From: Xenopus tropicalis
Taxonomy: Eukaryota > Chordata > Amphibia > Anura > Pipidae
Direction: 5' to 3'
Length of the DNA stretch: 64,000 nt
NCBI RefSeq assembly: GCF_000004195.4
Contig: NC_030680.2
Coordinates: forward strand, 145,679,545 to 145,743,544
Shown: positions 47,515 to 58,224 of the stretch, piece after piece
Layout: each line of letters begins with the position of its first letter
Position numbering within the stretch: the stretch's first letter is position 1
Translations under genes and position numbers: made by a program
The notes under the pieces: generated by a model
Seen by the model: the letters and a program-made list of their open reading frames with translations, nothing else
The model's database searches: none
Told to the model about the DNA's origin: nothing

Positions 47515-48839
47515 TAGTGATGAGCAAATCTGTCCCGTTTTGCTTTGCCAAAAAATGTGCGAATCCTTTAAAAGATTAGCTAAACGGCAAAAATGTTGCA
47601 CAGCAAAAAAATTTGTCGTCCGCGACTATTCTTTTGACGTGCAATAGTCCTTTTGATGCCCGTGACTATTCTTGCGACAATTTTTGGGTGCACTACTATT
47701 TTTTTGATGCCCAAAAATTGTCGCAACAATAGTCATGGGCATCAAAAGAATAGTAGTGCGTCCAAAAATTGTCGCAAGAATAGTCACAGGCGTCAAAATT
47801 TGTTGTCCGTGACTATTCTTTTGACGTGCAACTGTTCTTTTGATGCCCGTGACTATTCTTGTGACAATTTTTGGACACGCAACTATTCTTTTGACGCCCG
47901 CAACTATTCTTTTGATGCCTGTGACTATTCTTGCGACAATTTTTGGACGCACTACTATTCTTTTGATGCCCATGACTATTCTTGCGACAATTTTTGGGCG
48001 CACTACTATTCTTTTGATGCCCATGACTATTCTTGCGACAATTTTTGGACGCACTACTATTTTTTTGATGCCCAAAAATTGTCGCAAGAATAGTCATGGG
48101 CATCAAAAGAATAGTAGTGCGTCCAAAAATTGTCGCAAGAATAGTCACAGGCGTCAAAATTTGTCATCCGCGACTATTCTTTTGACGTGCAACTGTTCTT
48201 TTGATGCCCGTGACTATTCTTGTGACAATTTTTGGACACGCAACTATTCTTTTGACGCCCGCAACTATTCTTTTGACGCCTGTGACTATTCTTGCGACAA
48301 TTTTTGGACGCACTACTATTCTTTTTATGCCCATGACTATTCTTGCGACAATTTTTGGGCGCACTACTATTCTTTTGATGCCCATGACTATTCTTGCGAC
48401 AATTTTTGGGTGCACTACTATTTTTTTGATGCCCAAAAATTGTCGCAACAATAGTCATGGGCATCAAAAGAATAGTAGTGCGTCCAAAAATTGTCGCAAG
48501 AATAGTCACAGGCGTCAAAATTTGTTGTCCGCGACTATTCTTTTGACGTGCAACTGTTCTTTTGATGCCCGTGACTATTCTTGTGACAATTTTTGGACAC
48601 GCAACTATTCTTTTGACGCCCGCAACTATTCTTTTGACGCCTGTGACTATTCTTGCGACAATTTTTGGACGCACTACTATTCTTTTGATGCCCATGACTA
48701 TTCTTGCAACAATTTTTGGATGTGCAGTGAATTTTTCCACACCAATTTTTTTCATCCGTATCACAAAATAATCCTCCAGTGGCGAAACAGGGAAATTCGC
48801 CACAAATCCATGCCTGCCAAAACATTTCGCCCATCACTA
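47515..48839. mobile_element. Family B hAT-type MITE with a 361-bp higher-order palindromic array
   Basis: Ends TAGTGATGAGCAAATC and cgcccatcacta. The TSD GTGGACAC is identical at 47507-47514 and 48840-48847. The ordinary element would be a few hundred bp; the extra length is the array at about 47620-48735. Confidence 0.93.
47620..48735. repeat. inverted and tandem array, about 50-bp unit, 361-bp super-unit
   Basis: Units like gactattcttgcgacaattt with ttggacgcactactattctt occur in both orientations. The phrase ttgacgtgcaactgttcttt starts at 47821, 48182 and 48543, an exact 361-bp period. Each super-unit contains a hairpin where gatgcccaaaaattgtcgca reverses direction. Overlapping frames of 95-221 codons on both strands are artefacts of the period. 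Confidence 0.93.
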
Positions 48840-48957
48840 GTGGACACCAATGCAAATAGTTTGTAGGTGGAGTCAAAGTCAGCCAATCAGGCTGAACACT
48901 ACTGACAACCCCAGCTCTATAAAAAAAATATGTTTTCTACCTTTGCATTTTGATCCG

Positions 48958-49243
48958 GATTGCACCAAATCCAGAATTCGGTTAGGGATTCACCCAAGAT
49001 TCTGCCTTTTTCAGCAGTATTCGGATTTGGCCGAATCCATGCCTCGGGCTGAACCGAATCCAAATCCCAAAAATGACGTGACTTTTTGTCACGTAAACAC
49101 GGAAGTTGACAATTTTCCCATTTTTCCCAGATTTAAAGCCTATGCTAATTAGGATTTGCATTCGGTTGGGTATTTGGCCGAATCCTTCCCGAAGGGTTCG
49201 GGGGTTCGGCTGAATCCAAAAAAGTGGATTCGGTGCATCCCTA
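48958..49243. mobile_element. Family D MITE
   Basis: Right end ggattcggtgcatcccta. The left end is degraded to gattgcaccaaatccag. The middle has cgtgactttttgtcacgtaa, as in 22301-22562. Confidence 0.8.
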
Positions 49244-49435
49244 ATTTGAATTCTCTTTTCCTAGTCAAAAATCTGCTAATTTACCAAAATGTGAGTGTAG
49301 ATTTTTTTCAGTTGAAATCTGCTTTTCTTATTTCTCCCATCTTATTACTGTTTACACACAAGTGTCTATAAAGAATCAGAATCAAGGTGCATTCATTTTG
49401 GTAATATATAACAAAAAGCCACTTTACAACTAATT

Positions 49436-49570
49436 TTACACTGTGAGCTCTAACGAGCAGGGCCCTATTTGCCTCTTGCCTTGGTCAATATTTGTACATA
49501 GTCTTTGTATTTGACATGCATGCCTTCTATTGTGAAGCACTAAGTGGCACGTTGTTGCTATATAGACACT
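49436..49570. repeat. possible LINE 3'-end-like dispersed repeat
   Basis: Starts cactgtgagctctaacgagc followed by agggccctatttgcctcttg and ends near gttgttgctatatag. This is a motif chain I recognise as dispersed in amphibian genomes. Class uncertain. Confidence 0.4.
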
Positions 49571-49732
49571 TGCTAGTAATACTTTCATCATTTTCCTGAA
49601 GTTTTTGAAATTCACAAAAATCATTCTCTGACAAAATACCCTACAAATTCATGATTGGCTAGCTCATGAGGTCATGTGTTTTAAAACTGGAGAAAAACGA
49701 ATGATAATGTTTTGAAACTAAATAATAATAAT

Positions 49733-49974
49733 TAGTGATGAGAGAATCTCTCCCATGTCACCCAAAAATTTGCGAATCGTTCCAAAAATTGGCAAAAAAA
49801 TTGTGAAACGGCAAAATTGTTACGCATCGGGAAAAAATTTTTTGCATGACAATTTTTTTGCTGCGCAACATTTTTTTGACGTGGGCAACAATTTTGTTTT
49901 GTCAACCATTTTGCTAAAGAAATGCGGAAATTCGCTGTGAATTCATGCCTGGGTAATTATTACACCCATCACTA
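49733..49974. mobile_element. Family B hAT-type MITE
   Basis: Ends tagtgatgagagaatc and acacccatcacta. The flanks ATAATAAT and ATAATAAG match at seven of eight. Confidence 0.85.
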
Positions 49975-50116
49975 ATAATAAGTAGATACTATAATAATTA
50001 GTGTTCGTAAAATGTTCATATTTTTCGGTAACTATTTTGGATCTTTAGCTCTCCCTTGAGTTTTTTTTTTCTCACCAAACTATTGTTTCAGGTATCAGAA
50101 CAATTATGTAAAAATG

Positions 50117-50303
50117 GGGCACATTTACTTATTCACGAACGCTCCAAGCGTTCGTTTGATTGGTCCAATCGTATTTTCCGCAACTTTTACGATTTTTTCG
50201 CAAGCATTTTGGTGTTATTTGCGATCTTCAGAAATTTTCGTTTTCAATCCGAATTTTTTCTAATTCGGGATTTCGAACTTGTGTTTTGATAAATCTTCCC
50301 CTT
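50117..50303. mobile_element. Family E-like MITE
   Basis: Ends ggggcacatttacttattca and gttttgataaatcttcccc. The interior has tccaagcgttcgtttgattg. No exact TSD. Confidence 0.7.
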
Positions 50304-50761
50304 AATTTCATAATCTAATAGACGTCCGTGAGAAAGTCACATTGGCTCCTATAAAAAAGGGAGTTGTTGTTTCCAATTTCTGGAAGAACTTACGATGCTT
50401 TAGAAATTGTGAATTGAATAATTATCCATAAAAAGAAAACTTAAACCCTGAATTTTACAGTTTTCATTTTATTTGTTCTTTGTTACAAGTTCAAAACTCT
50501 ATGAGGCATTCTGGGTAACTATTCAGCACAGGTCAGGTTATAACATATATATAATATATCAGTCCCTGATACATAACAATATCTAAGCATAATGAGACTT
50601 GCACGGATTTCACAGAAAGATCAAGAGAGATTTGTATATAAACAAAAAAGATCAAGTGGGAATGGAAAAAATCCTTAGCAACAAAGGGAGATAAACTGTA
50701 GCGCATTTAGGTTCAGCTGAAATAATATGAATAAAAAATGTGATCAAATAAAACCCTGAAA

Positions 50762-51646
50762 TACAGGTATGGGATCCCTTATCCGGAAACCCGTTATCCA
50801 GAAAGCTCCGAATTATGGAAAGCCCGTCTCCCATAGACTCCATTTTAATCAAATAATGCAGAATTTTTAAACTGATTTCCTTTTTCTCTGTAATAATAAA
50901 ACAGTACCTGTACTTGATCCCAACTAAGATATAATTACCCCTTATTGGGGCAGAACAGCCTTATTGGGTTTATTTAATGGTTAAATGATTCCCTTTTCTC
51001 TGTAATAATAAAACAGTACCTGTACTTGATCCCAACTAAGATATAATTACCCCTTATTGGGGCAGAACAGCCTTATTGGGTTTATTTAATGGTTAAATGA
51101 TTCCCTTTTCTCTGTAATAATAAAACAGTACCTGTACTTGATCCCAACTAAGATATAATTACCCCTTATTGGGGCAGAACAGCCCTATTGGGTTTATTTA
51201 ATGGTTAAATGATCCCCTTTTCTCTGTAATAATAAAACAGTACCTGTACTTGATCCCAACTAAGATATAATTACCCCTTATTGGGGCAGAACAGCCCTAT
51301 TGGGTTTATTTCATGGTTAAATGATTCCCTTTTCTCTGTAATAATAAAACAGTACCTGTACTTGATCCCAACTAAGATATAATTACCCCTTATTGGGGCA
51401 GAACAGCCCTATTGGGTTTATTTAATGGTTAAATGATTCCCTTTTCTCTGTAATAATAAAACAGTACCTGTACTTGATCCCAACTAAGATATAATTACCC
51501 CTTATTGGGGCAGAACAGCCCTATTGGGTTTATTCAATATTTAAATGATGTTTAGCAGACTTAAGCTATGGAGATCTAAATTATGGAAAGATCCTTTATC
51601 CGTAAAATCCCACGTCCCGAGCATTCTGGATAACAGGTCCCTATTA
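50762..51646 (-). mobile_element. Family A MITE with six-unit 112-bp array
   Basis: Left end TACAGGTATGGGATCCCTT; right end degraded (gcattctggataacaggtcc). All units here are the 112-bp variant (four G in ttattggggcag), whereas most other loci mix 112 and 113 bp. Confidence 0.9.
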
Positions 51647-51831
51647 TGCCCAAAGGGCTTCACTGATTTGTAAGGAATAAATGGTCTTTCAACTTAGAGA
51701 CTGTAGTCTAAACCTTTGCATTATATATTCTGTGGAAGCCATCTTGATCCTGAGAAGCTCGGCAACTTTTGACAATATAATGTATCACCACGTGATACAA
51801 GTGGCAAAACCAGTTGAGAAGGGAAGACCTA

Positions 51832-53648
51832 AGGGCACATTCATTAAAGTACGAATACGAATCACGAAATCCGATACTGTTCGTTTGAATATGAAGATCG
51901 TATTACGATCATTTATGATTGGCGATCCGAAAGTCACAAAATTTTTGTATCCAAACAATCGGAAATGGCAGGAAAACCTTTCTGACTTTGAACCTTCAGA
52001 GCATGATTTTGGAAGCCTCCCATAGGGCTCAATGGCACTCTGCAGCTCCAACCCGGCCCAAGGAAAGTCTCCCATAGGGCTCAATGGCACTCTGCAGCTC
52101 CAACCGGGCCCAAGGAAAGTCTCCCATAGGGCTCAATGGCACTCTGCAGCTCCAACCCGGCCCAAGGAAAGTCTCCCATAGGGCTCAATGGCACTCTGCA
52201 GCTCCAACCCGGCCCAAGGAAAGTCTCCCATAGGGCTCAATGGCACTCTGCAGCTCCAACCCGGCCCAAGGAAAGCCTCCCATAGGGCTCAATGGCACTC
52301 TGCAGCTCCAACCGGGCCCAAGGAAAGTCTCCCATAGGGCTCAATGGCACTCTGCAGCTCCAACCCGGCCCAAGGAAAGTCTCCCATAGGGCTCAATGGC
52401 ACTCTGCAGCTCCAACCCGGCCCAAGGAAAGCCTCCCATAGGGCTCAATGGCACTCTGCAGCTCCAACCCGGCCCAAGGAAAGTCTCCCATAAGGCTCAA
52501 TGGCACTCTGCAGCTCCAACCCGGCCCAAGGAAAGTCTCCCATAGGGCTCAATGGCACTCTGCAGTTCCAACCCGGCCCAAGGAAAGTCTCCCATAGGGC
52601 TCAATGGCACTCTGCAGCTCCAACCTGGCCCAAGGAAAGTCTCCCATAGGGCTCAATGGCACTCTGCAGCTCCAACCCGGCCCAAGGAAAGTCTCCCATA
52701 GGGCTCAATGGCACTCTGCAGTTCCAACCCGGCCCAAGGAAAGTCTCCCATAGGGCTCAATGGCACTCTGCAGCTCCAACCTGGCCCAAGGAAAGTCTCC
52801 CATAGGGCTCAATGGCACTCTGCAGCTCCAACCGGGCCCAAGGAAAGTCTCCCATAGGGCTCAATGGCACTCTGCAGCTCCAACCCGGCCCAAGGAAAGT
52901 CTCCCATAGGGCTCAATGGCACTCTGCAGCTCCAACCCGGCCCAAGGAAAGCCTCCCATAGGGCTCAATGGCACTCTGCAGCTCCAACCCGGCCCAAGGA
53001 AAGTCTCCCATAAGGCTCAATGGCACTCTGCAGCTCCAACCCGGCCCAAGGAAAGTCTCCCATAGGGCTCAATGGCACTCTGCAGTTCCAACCCGGCCCA
53101 AGGAAAGTCTCCCATAGGGCTCAATGGCACTCTGCAGCTCCAACCCAAGGAAAGTCTCCCATAGGGCTCAATGGCACTCTGCAGCTCCAACCCGGCCCAA
53201 GGAAAGTCTCCCATAGGGCTCAATGGCACTCTGCAGCTCCAACCCGGCCCAAGGAAAGTCTCCCATAGGGCTCAATGGCACTCTGCAGCTCCAACCCGGC
53301 CCAAGGAAAGTCTCCCATAGGGCTCAATGGCACTCTGCAGCTCCAACCCGGCCCAAGGAAAGTCTCCCATAGGGCTCAATGGCACTCTGCAGCTCCAACC
53401 CGGCCCAAGGAAAGTCTCCCATAGGGCTCAATGGCACTCTGCAGCTCCAACCCGGCCCAAGGAAAGTCACCATACCGAAGCTTGAATGGATCCGAATCTT
53501 TCCTACTCGTTGGGACAAATACGATTTTGTCGTAAAAAGTTGCTCAAATTAACGAAAATATCGCAGAAAATACGCAAAAGTTGTAGACTTTAGAAGAAAA
53601 TACAAATTTTTTGTATTCAGACCTGTCGTACTTTAATGAATGTGCCCC
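51832..53648. mobile_element. Harbinger-like MITE expanded by a 52-bp minisatellite
   Basis: Ends agggcacattcattaaagta and tactttaatgaatgtgcccc, flanked by CTA at 51829-51831 and 53649-53651. Outside the array the element resembles 39097-39334 (ggcgatccgaaagtcacaa). The array occupies 52013-53468, so the core is only about 360 bp. Confidence 0.88.
52013..53468. repeat. 52-bp minisatellite, about 28 units
   Basis: The unit is ctcccatagggctcaatggc plus actctgcagctccaacccgg plus cccaaggaaagt. Rare variants (cataaggctc at 52491 and 53010; gcagttccaac at 52562 and 53081) recur with a 519-bp offset, so blocks of about ten units were duplicated. One unit near 53140 is shortened by 8 bp. Confidence 0.96.
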
Positions 53649-53651
53649 CTA

Positions 53652-54552
53652 GTGTGCGGGGAAATTCTCTTTGATTTGCTCTGAAAGGTTAAATGTAGAC
53701 ACAGTCCAATATTGTAGTCTGCTTTTGCCAATATTATTTGGATCAAAGAAGCCACTTATCGAAGGCAAATCTATTTTTCTCGCTTTAATTAAAAGAGGAC
53801 AGCCCAGTTCGGCAATACATGTTTTTAAATATATTGACATAATTAGCAGTTTTAGTGAAAAAAAGATGTGTTGCCTTGCACTGTTTGTGGAGAAAAAAAA
53901 AAAAAATAAACATATTGGCCAAATCCAAGTTAGAACGTCATCTGCTTCTCCCAAGGCTGCAGCCCATAACATGTTATTTCTTACATAAAAGGAGGGATAT
54001 GGTGGCATTTGCTTGATTAACTTCCCTGACAAAAAGTGACAGCTGCTCTCGATGTATGCAGATAAGCCGCACAGTGCAGTTCCGCCTTTGTACATCTGTC
54101 GGCAGAAAGGGAAGAATAGAAAGTGCAAAGAGACAAATTGGTCCCAAAAGGCAGTCTATTCAACTTCGGAGGTTTGCTCTATTCAAGCGCACACTGAGAA
54201 TCTCAAGTACTCGCCGGCTTATTCAGTCGCATTCAGCCTTTAGAATCAACCCACAAGTGTTTAATTTCTTTCTTTTTTTTTTTCACGGCGGATAATGGAG
54301 ATGTTTTTTTGAAGCATTAATTGTAAGTCTAGCTGATCATCGCTCACAATATTAACTCATTGCTAATTTACTGTTTAACTCGTTTGGTGCTTACATGTTG
54401 GCAAAGCAACAGGTTCCTCGGCGAATAATGAAGCGTCCTCCAGTTTCACGTTGGTGTTTAGTAGTGGGGCGTCGGGGAATGAAGGGAAATGCAGTTCCGC
54501 CAATAAAGTGGGAATAGGTGCTTTCAGATGTTATGTGCTTGAAAAATACATA
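53652..54552. other. CADPS intron without recognised gene
   Basis: AT-rich, includes A and T runs near 53885-53905 and 54270. A 159-codon minus frame (53649-54128) has no recognisable domains or homology. Confidence 0.45.
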
Positions 54553-55786
54553 TACAGGTATAGGACCCTTTATCCAGAATGCTCGGGACCAAGGGTATTC
54601 CGGATAACGGGTTCCTTCCGTTATTTGGATCTCAATACCTTAGGGGCACATTTACAAAAGCACGAACGCTCCGAGCGTATTTTTGCCGTTTTTTTCGGGC
54701 GTCCGCACGACTTTTTCGTATGGCGCACAACTTTTTCGTACGGCACACGACTTTTTTGTACAGCGCACAACTTTTTTCGGACGTTTGTACGAAAAAAATC
54801 GGAAAGGTTTTACCGCTGTTTACAATTGTTCGGTACGAAAATTTCGTGATTTTCGGATCGCCAATACGATATTATCGTGACTAATACGATTTTTTCGTAA
54901 GCATTTTCGTGATATTTGCGATCTTCCGAAATTTTCGTTTCCAATACGATTTTTTCCCATTCGTGATTCGGATTCGTGGATTAGTAAATGTGCCCCTATG
55001 TCTACTAAAAAATCAATAAAACATTAATTAAACCCAATAGGATTGTTCTGCCCCCAATAAGGGTTAATTATATCTTAGTTGGGATCAAGTACAGGTACTG
55101 TTTTATTATTACAGAGAAAAGGGAATCATTTAACCATTAAATAAACCCAATAGGGCTGTTCTGCCCCCAATAAGGGGTAATTATATCTTAGTTGGGATCA
55201 AGTACAGGTACTGTTTTATTATTACAGAGAAAAGGGAATCATTTAACCATTAAATAAACCCAATAGGGCTGTTCTGCCCCCAATAAGGGGTAATTATATC
55301 TTAGTTGGGATCAAGTACAGGTACTGTTTTATTATTACAGAGAAAAGGGAATCATTTAACCATTAAATAAACCCAATAGGGCTGTTCTGCCCCAATAAGG
55401 GGTAATTATATCTTAGTTGGGATCAAGTACAGGTACTGTTTTATTATTACAGAGAAAAGGGAATCATTTAACCATGAAATAAACCCAATAGGGCTGTTCT
55501 GCCCCCAATAAGGGGTAATTATATCTTAGTTGGGATCAAGTACAGGTACTGTTTTATTATTACAGAGAAAAGGGAATCATTTAACCATGAAATAAACCCA
55601 ATAGGGCTGTTCTGCCCCCAATAAGGGGTAATTATATCTTAGTTGGGATCAAGTACAGGTACTGTTTAATTATTACAGAGAAAAAGGAAATCATTTTTAA
55701 ACATTAGAATTATTTGCTTTTAATAGAGTCTATGGGAGATGGCCATTCCATAATTTTGACCTTTCTGGATAACGGGTTTCCGGATG
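54553..55786 (+). mobile_element. Family A MITE with array and a nested Harbinger-like insertion
   Basis: Left end TACAGGTATAGGACCCTTT; the array of about six units runs 55010-55690. The right end is truncated after cgggtttccggat. The left subterminal block is split at accTTA by the insertion at 54643-54996 and resumes with gtctactaaaaaatcaataa. Confidence 0.92.
54643..54996. mobile_element. Family E Harbinger-like MITE nested in Family A
   Basis: Ends GGGGCACATTTACAAAAGCA and ttagtaaatgtgcccc. The left flank is TTA and the right flank TAT; one indel or substitution would restore a TTA duplication. The interior is rich in ttttttcgta motifs. Confidence 0.85.
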
Positions 55787-56010
55787 TATAGCAAAAACTA
55801 TTTTGTACAAATTAAACATTTTTCCCACAATGGAAAAAAGTATATATGCATATATTTTACCATTTATGGCTTTTTTTATTACCTATAGTGGGTATTTAAG
55901 TGCTTGACAACCCCACTTATATGTTTCCTATAATGTGTAACGATCACATCGTGTTCAGCCGAATTGCCAAACAAGGAGATCTTAACCGATGTAAATTTTT
56001 TAAATCTAAC

Positions 56011-56367
56011 TTAAGGTCCCCATCCATACACGGGCCGATTGTAGCTGCCGACATGGGTCCCTTGGACAGATTCGGCAGCTTATCGGCCCGTGTAGGGGCA
56101 GAAACAAGGGGTCTGGCCAACCGATATCTGGCCTGAAATTGGCCAGAAATCGATCGGGCAGGTTAGAAAATTCAGTCGGATAGTTGATGCGGTCCCCGAA
56201 CCGACTGCCCCATTGCCGCCGTTAGAATTCGATCGTTTGGCCCCAGGGCCAAAAGATCGAATTCGCCTATATGTTACCCGATATCGCCCACCCGTAGGTG
56301 GAGATATCGGGTGAAGATCCGCTCGCTTGGCGACATTGCCAAGCAAGCGGATCTGCCTGTGTATGGT
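56011..56367. mobile_element. Family C TTAA-type MITE, right TTAA lost
   Basis: Starts TTAAGGTCCCCATCCATACA and ends gcggatctgcctgtgtatgg. The interior gccgttagaattcgatcgtt and ttggccccagggccaaa match the family. Confidence 0.85.
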
Positions 56368-58224
56368 TGGGGTGGAAGTTGCCGTTATCCATTAAACTCA
56401 TACTTGGACTAATGTGGTCCTTAGCTAGTTGGTTTTTCCAAGTGGCCCAGTTACCATCTCAACAAGCCCAATCAGATACTGCTCAGGAAACGACTGCCCT
56501 ATCAGCAATATCTGCTCACATTACATTGGAATTACATATCTGGATGTATTACTTTTTACTCTTTTCCCTTTGTGCAGTTAGGTTTGTCCGGTTGGTCTGG
56601 CCTTTGTTGATCAATGATGATTGTTTTCCTCAATATTTAAGAGTGCCAGAAAGTAGGCCAACAAACTGCATACAACTTCTTTAAATTCCTCTTTAAAAAC
56701 AGCCTCGCACAGAAGGCAACAAAGAAGCCGCTTCTTTTCTCTAAAGTTATTTGCCGTGTAAGACGCGTCCCCCTTTTAAATAGATTTGAAATGCTCGGTT
56801 TGGCCGGAGTTGGAAAGCTAGTATTGAAACAAGAGGTCACTGGTGCGGGTTACTATGGTAATTGAGTAGGATCATCAATAGTTTTGCTCTCATGAGCATT
56901 AAAGCACATAATAGTGGTTAAAGCAAGCAGGTAGGATTACCCTTGCCTTTTGTTCCGCGTAGAAAATGTCTTGTAGTCCGTTTTAAAGACTTCTCAACTC
57001 CCAAATCCACCCAGCGGTCACCTGCTGAGTAATTTTGTGTGCTTAATCTCTAACCCTTAACTAGGAGCTTTCTGCTAATTTGAGGCCCATTGGTATTCCC
57101 AACACCAAGATGGGACCGGCTGAAAGATGGAAAATGTTCTTTAAACTCATCCCAACTCCTCTTTTGTCCCGGGCTGACCATATCGCCCAGTCTTTGGCAA
57201 AGTGAGCAGAATAAGTTGCACGAACATCTCCACTAGAACTTCCCTCGTACAACTTGTCACTTTAGATTGCCATCAGCCAACAAAACAATAATCATTTCAT
57301 GCTTATTGCTAATTGCAAGCACAGCTGAAGCACAGCGGGAAGCTCTTGCACAGTCTCAGGCCTTTATACCGGCTCCAATCTGTTGTATAGCACTTGTTCA
57401 CACAAAAAAACTACCAGCAAAGGCAGAAAGAGGCAGAGTCACAGGTTCCTTGTAATCCCCTGGCTTCCCTGCTGATACTGCAGCCCATAAGCATTCCTGG
57501 TTTTGTTCTGCTCTTCACAAAAAAAGCTAAAGGAACATTAAGCTACTAGTACGAATGCTTTTTGAATGAAGAACTCAACTCCTTCAGGTGCTTTAAAAAA
57601 AAAAAACCCAGAGCTGCATCTGCTTTACAAGATTCTGTTTGCAGCACCCCTGGGGTGATCAGCGGCTTCCTGTAACATGTAAAATATGAGTGTGAACTCA
57701 GGGTTCATAGCAAGGAGCAGGAGGTCATGTCACCATTGAAATCTAACAAAATGAAACGGGGGGTTGCAGATGTTGCAGGGCATGTGTAATGACACCATCT
57801 CTTGGGATGCAGGGAACCAAGAGACCTCATTGCTAAAATATGCCACCGACGGGGTGCAATTTACAGATTTATTCATTTCAATTTTTACAATTTATATATT
57901 CAGAGTCAAGTATGTTATGTGCGCTACATTTTTCTCAGAGAAAAAAAACACGAAAGTACTTAGTAACTGAAATTACTTCTGTAAATAGAATTAGTACTGT
58001 ATCATTTTATGGAAGGGTTTTTAATATCTCATTATGAAAGATTTCCAGAATTGTTTTTCATACTCGGTGGTTTGGTTCTGTTTGGGTAAGTTTGTAGTGA
58101 GCCGGACATGAATTAGAATGGTGTTTCTTTTGCAAAAAGAAAATGTTATTATAATTAGATAAAATAACATGAAATTTGTTTCATGTATGTAAACTGATTG
58201 CTAATAAGAGATCCAAAGATATCT
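56368..58224. other. CADPS intron without recognised gene
   Basis: Unique-looking intron. Frames of 60-128 codons show no recognisable family and no CADPS-like splice context. Confidence 0.45.

Noticed and set aside
47626..48876. Several 95-221-codon frames on both strands
   Set aside because: The array period and its inverted units leave many frames without stops; the peptides are simple repetitions.
53649..54128. 159-codon minus-strand frame
   Set aside because: No recognisable domains, antisense to CADPS, AT-driven composition; long chance frames are expected in 64 kb.
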